In this document: positions 13,695 to 15,877 of the stretch, one piece after another
Numbering within the stretch: the stretch's first letter is position 1
How the letters are laid out: every line of letters starts with the position of its first letter
Assembly (NCBI GenBank): GCA_964462515.1
Contig: CAYWXK010000066.1
Coordinates: forward strand, 1 to 15,877
From: CAYWXK01 sp964462515
GTDB taxonomy: Bacteria; Planctomycetota; Phycisphaerae; Sedimentisphaerales; Anaerobacaceae
Direction of reading: 5' to 3'
DNA length: 15,877 nt
Translations under genes and position numbers: made by a program
Notes under the pieces: model-generated
Seen by the model: the letters and a program-made list of their open reading frames with translations, nothing else
Told to the model about the DNA's origin: nothing
Database searches by the model: none

Positions 13695-14816
13695 ATGACC
13701 GAAATCAGTCACGACATCATACTCAAAAGCGGCAAATACAAAAACTTGTCAATAACTAATACAGACCCGGAGGTTGTATTGAATCTGTATAGATTTATGC
13801 TGCGCCTCCGCAGACTCCAGGAACAGATTATAAACCAGTATCACCCAGCCGACCAGATTCGCTGCCCTGTCCATTTTTGCATCGGACAGGAATCTGTTCC
13901 TGCAGCCATCTCCCAGCTAATCGGCACGGACGATTTTCTTTTCGGCCCGCACCGCTCGCACGGCTATTACCTCGCTAAAGGCGGCTCAATGAAAGCACTC
14001 CTTGCAGAATTATATGGCCGCCAAACCGGAGCAAACGGCGGCAAGACCGGCTCGCAGGAAATCTCCGTCCCGGCTATCAAATTTTACAGCGGCGCTATCC
14101 TTTCGGGTTTGCTCGCCATCGCGGTCGGCGTCGGCCTCGGCTTCAAATTGAAAAATCAAAACAACGTAGCAATGGTCGGCTTCGGCGACGGCGCTATAGA
14201 TGAAGGAATATTCTGGGAAGCGATAACCTACGCACAACTCGCTAAATTGCCTGTCGTCTTTGTATGTGAAAATAATCGCTATTCAACTTACTCACCTCAA
14301 TTGAAAAGACAGCCGAAAGATGACATCCACACCCGTGTCGAAGCCTTTGGCCTGATGACGCAAGCGCTCTTCGGTAACGATGTTATCGCCGTTATGTCAG
14401 CTATATCCAGTGCCCTCAAATACGCCGGAGGTGGAAAAGGCCCGGCTTTCATCGAAGTATATACTTACAGATGGAAAGGCCATGTCGGCCCTGAAGATGA
14501 TGACTACATCGGCTACAGACCAAAGTCTGAGATTGACTTCTGGAAAGAGAATTGTCCCATCGCACTACTTGAAGAGCAAATGACAGCCCACAACCTGTTA
14601 AAACCGGCTCTTAAGCAAAAATTACTGGCTGACATTGATAAAGAAATCGCCGATGCTTTCGAGTTCGCAAAAAATAGTCCCTTCCCCGCCGACCAGGATT
14701 GGGAAAATCTCAATTATAATAACTCGTCTCCTTTGGCAGATAAATTGTTGCAGGATACTATCAATTCGGAACAATTCAATCAGAATCAATTAGAGACCGT
14801 TCCCGCACCATACTAA
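13695..14816 (+). CDS. Thiamine-diphosphate-dependent dehydrogenase E1 alpha subunit
   Basis: A 373-residue alpha subunit of a heterotetrameric 2-oxo-acid dehydrogenase-type E1. The TPP-binding motif runs from GDG (164-166) to NN (193-194). The HRSHG segment (86-90) and HFCIGQESVP (60-69) match the family active-site region. Near the C-terminus the usual 'YRGHS' loop is replaced by YRWKGHVGPEDDDYIGYR, a form I associate with E1-like pairs in surface-polysaccharide clusters rather than with central metabolism. The chemistry would be decarboxylation of a 2-oxo acid, or transfer of a two-carbon unit, on TPP. No lipoyl E2 or E3 is nearby. A GTG start at 13620 is in frame but would translate the repeat into 25 residues; ATG 13695 starts the conserved protein, though with no normal ribosome-binding site. 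The beta subunit follows 38 bp later. Confidence 0.9.
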   Translation: MTEISHDIILKSGKYKNLSITNTDPEVVLNLYRFMLRLRRLQEQIINQYHPADQIRCPVHFCIGQESVPAAISQLIGTDDFLFGPHRSHGYYLAKGGSMKALLAELYGRQTGANGGKTGSQEISVPAIKFYSGAILSGLLAIAVGVGLGFKLKNQNNVAMVGFGDGAIDEGIFWEAITYAQLAKLPVVFVCENNRYSTYSPQLKRQPKDDIHTRVEAFGLMTQALFGNDVIAVMSAISSALKYAGGGKGPAFIEVYTYRWKGHVGPEDDDYIGYRPKSEIDFWKENCPIALLEEQMTAHNLLKPALKQKLLADIDKEIADAFEFAKNSPFPADQDWENLNYNNSSPLADKLLQDTINSEQFNQNQLETVPAPY

Positions 14817-14854
14817 CGACATCTCATAAAAAATTTAACGACAAGGTGAACCAA

Positions 14855-15826
14855 ATGCGTCAAATCTCTTACGCACAAGCCATCAACGAAGCTCTTCACC
14901 AGGCTATGGAGCTATCCGATGACGTCATCGTGATGGGTCAGCTCGTAGATTATAAGCCCGCCATATTCGGAACCACAAAAGGCCTGGCCGACAGATTCGG
15001 GCCCCAGCGAGTGCGAGATTTTCCCATTGCTGAAAACATAATGACTTCTACCGCTATGGGCGCAGCCTTAACAGGCATTCGCCCCGTTATCGTCCATCCC
15101 CGCATCGATTTTATGATGTATTCTCTCGACCCCATCGTAAATTGGCTTTCGCTCTGGAGGTTTAAGTCAAACGGCCAATCAGATATGCCGGTCACCATAA
15201 GGGCTATCATCGGTAAAGGATGGGGCCAGGGCCCGCAGCATTCTAAAAGTCCCCACGCCTGGTTTGCACATCTGCCCGGAATAAGAGTCGCTATGCCGGC
15301 AACGGCTCACGACGTAAAAGGACTGTTACTGGAAAGCATATTTGGCGAAAACCCTACTATATGTATCGAGCACAGAGCGCTTTATTCAATGCTCGATAAT
15401 GTCCCCAAAGAGCCTTACAGGGTCAGGTTTGGCCAGGCTGTTATTCGACGCGAGGGAGTAGATGTAACAATCATAGCAGCAGGATTAACAGTCCCTCTTG
15501 CCCTTCGTGCTGCCGAATTACTTATAGAAGACTCTATTGACGCTGAAGTTATTGATTTAAGAACAATTTCGCCTCTCGACCAAAAAACAATTAGAGAATC
15601 GGTGTCGAAAACAAAAAGATTGGTTGCCGCCGACTCAGGCTGGCCTTATGCCGGATTAGCCGCCGAAATTATAGCTACAGTCGCCGAAACACACGCCGAC
15701 CAGCTCAAAGCAAATCCGCTTCGTGTCACTTTACCTGATAGCCATACCCCTACCAGCTACGCGCTTGAGGACAAATACTACCTAAACGAAAATTTAATCG
15801 TCCAGAAAGTTCGCACGTTATTTTAG
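14855..15826 (+). CDS. Thiamine-diphosphate-dependent dehydrogenase E1 beta subunit (transketolase-like)
   Basis: A 323-residue beta subunit that completes the TPP enzyme with the gene before it. The transketolase-type pyrimidine-binding domain is at about 1-175, with the key glutamate in FPIAE (Glu60), which activates the cofactor, then AALTGIRPV (70-78) and the loop GWGQGPQHSKSPHAWFAHLPG (122-142), close to the canonical E1-beta histidine loop. The transketolase C-terminal domain follows from about 195 (VTIIAAGLT, EVIDLRTISPLD). The length matches E1-beta proteins (about 325). I preferred ATG 14855, with AAGGTG five bases away, to the GTG at 14846, which lies within that ribosome-binding site. 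As there is no E2/E3, a role in modifying a sugar or making a precursor is more likely than feeding acyl-CoA synthesis. Confidence 0.9.
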   Translation: MRQISYAQAINEALHQAMELSDDVIVMGQLVDYKPAIFGTTKGLADRFGPQRVRDFPIAENIMTSTAMGAALTGIRPVIVHPRIDFMMYSLDPIVNWLSLWRFKSNGQSDMPVTIRAIIGKGWGQGPQHSKSPHAWFAHLPGIRVAMPATAHDVKGLLLESIFGENPTICIEHRALYSMLDNVPKEPYRVRFGQAVIRREGVDVTIIAAGLTVPLALRAAELLIEDSIDAEVIDLRTISPLDQKTIRESVSKTKRLVAADSGWPYAGLAAEIIATVAETHADQLKANPLRVTLPDSHTPTSYALEDKYYLNENLIVQKVRTLF

Positions 15827-15877
15827 AATAACGAATATCTACAAAATATACTCCGGTTAAAAAGCTTATAAGGCTAT

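Overview
The window is a bacterial locus for making and exporting a surface or extracellular polysaccharide. One lipoprotein gene lies at the left on the minus strand (215-1303). After a gap of about 590 bp, a co-directional plus-strand array of nine genes runs from 1894 to 15826. Planctomycetota, probably the Phycisphaerae side, is my best guess for the host. The grounds are the autokinase with its tail of repeated Tyr-Gly-Tyr-Tyr units, the WecA-type transferase with a soluble C-terminal extension, and dispersed short repeats of a kind I associate with environmental genomes of that group. There is no rRNA or other marker gene, so this is inference.

Region A (1-1893): a lipoprotein with two aspartyl-protease DTG motifs, divergent from the main array. 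A long AT-rich intergenic region follows, with repeated short motifs and an inverted repeat that spans the ribosome-binding site of the first plus-strand gene.

Region B (1894-10292) holds the general machinery: a Wza-type outer-membrane export lipoprotein, a Wzc-type chain-length regulator fused to a tyrosine autokinase, a PHP-family CpsB/CapC-like tyrosine phosphatase that probably opposes it, an O-antigen ligase/polymerase-family membrane protein with a TPR tail, and a WecA-type initiating sugar-phosphate transferase. Together these start a chain on undecaprenyl phosphate, polymerise or ligate it, and export it under kinase/phosphatase control.

Region C (10433-15826) follows a gap with a dispersed repeat and a terminator-like hairpin. 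It is a sugar-precursor cassette: a nucleotidyltransferase-PfkB kinase fusion (HldE-like domains in the reverse order), a GmhA-like SIS isomerase, an SDR epimerase/dehydratase, and the alpha and beta subunits of a thiamine-diphosphate E1 enzyme with no E2 or E3 in view. The set suggests synthesis of a nucleotide-activated heptose-like sugar that is then oxidised and modified by the TPP enzyme, perhaps to a branched-chain sugar. This is the most interesting hypothesis in the window. No dedicated glycosyltransferases other than the initiator are visible, so the cluster probably continues past the right edge or its other genes are elsewhere.

I saw no tRNA, rRNA, CRISPR array, transposase or phage gene.
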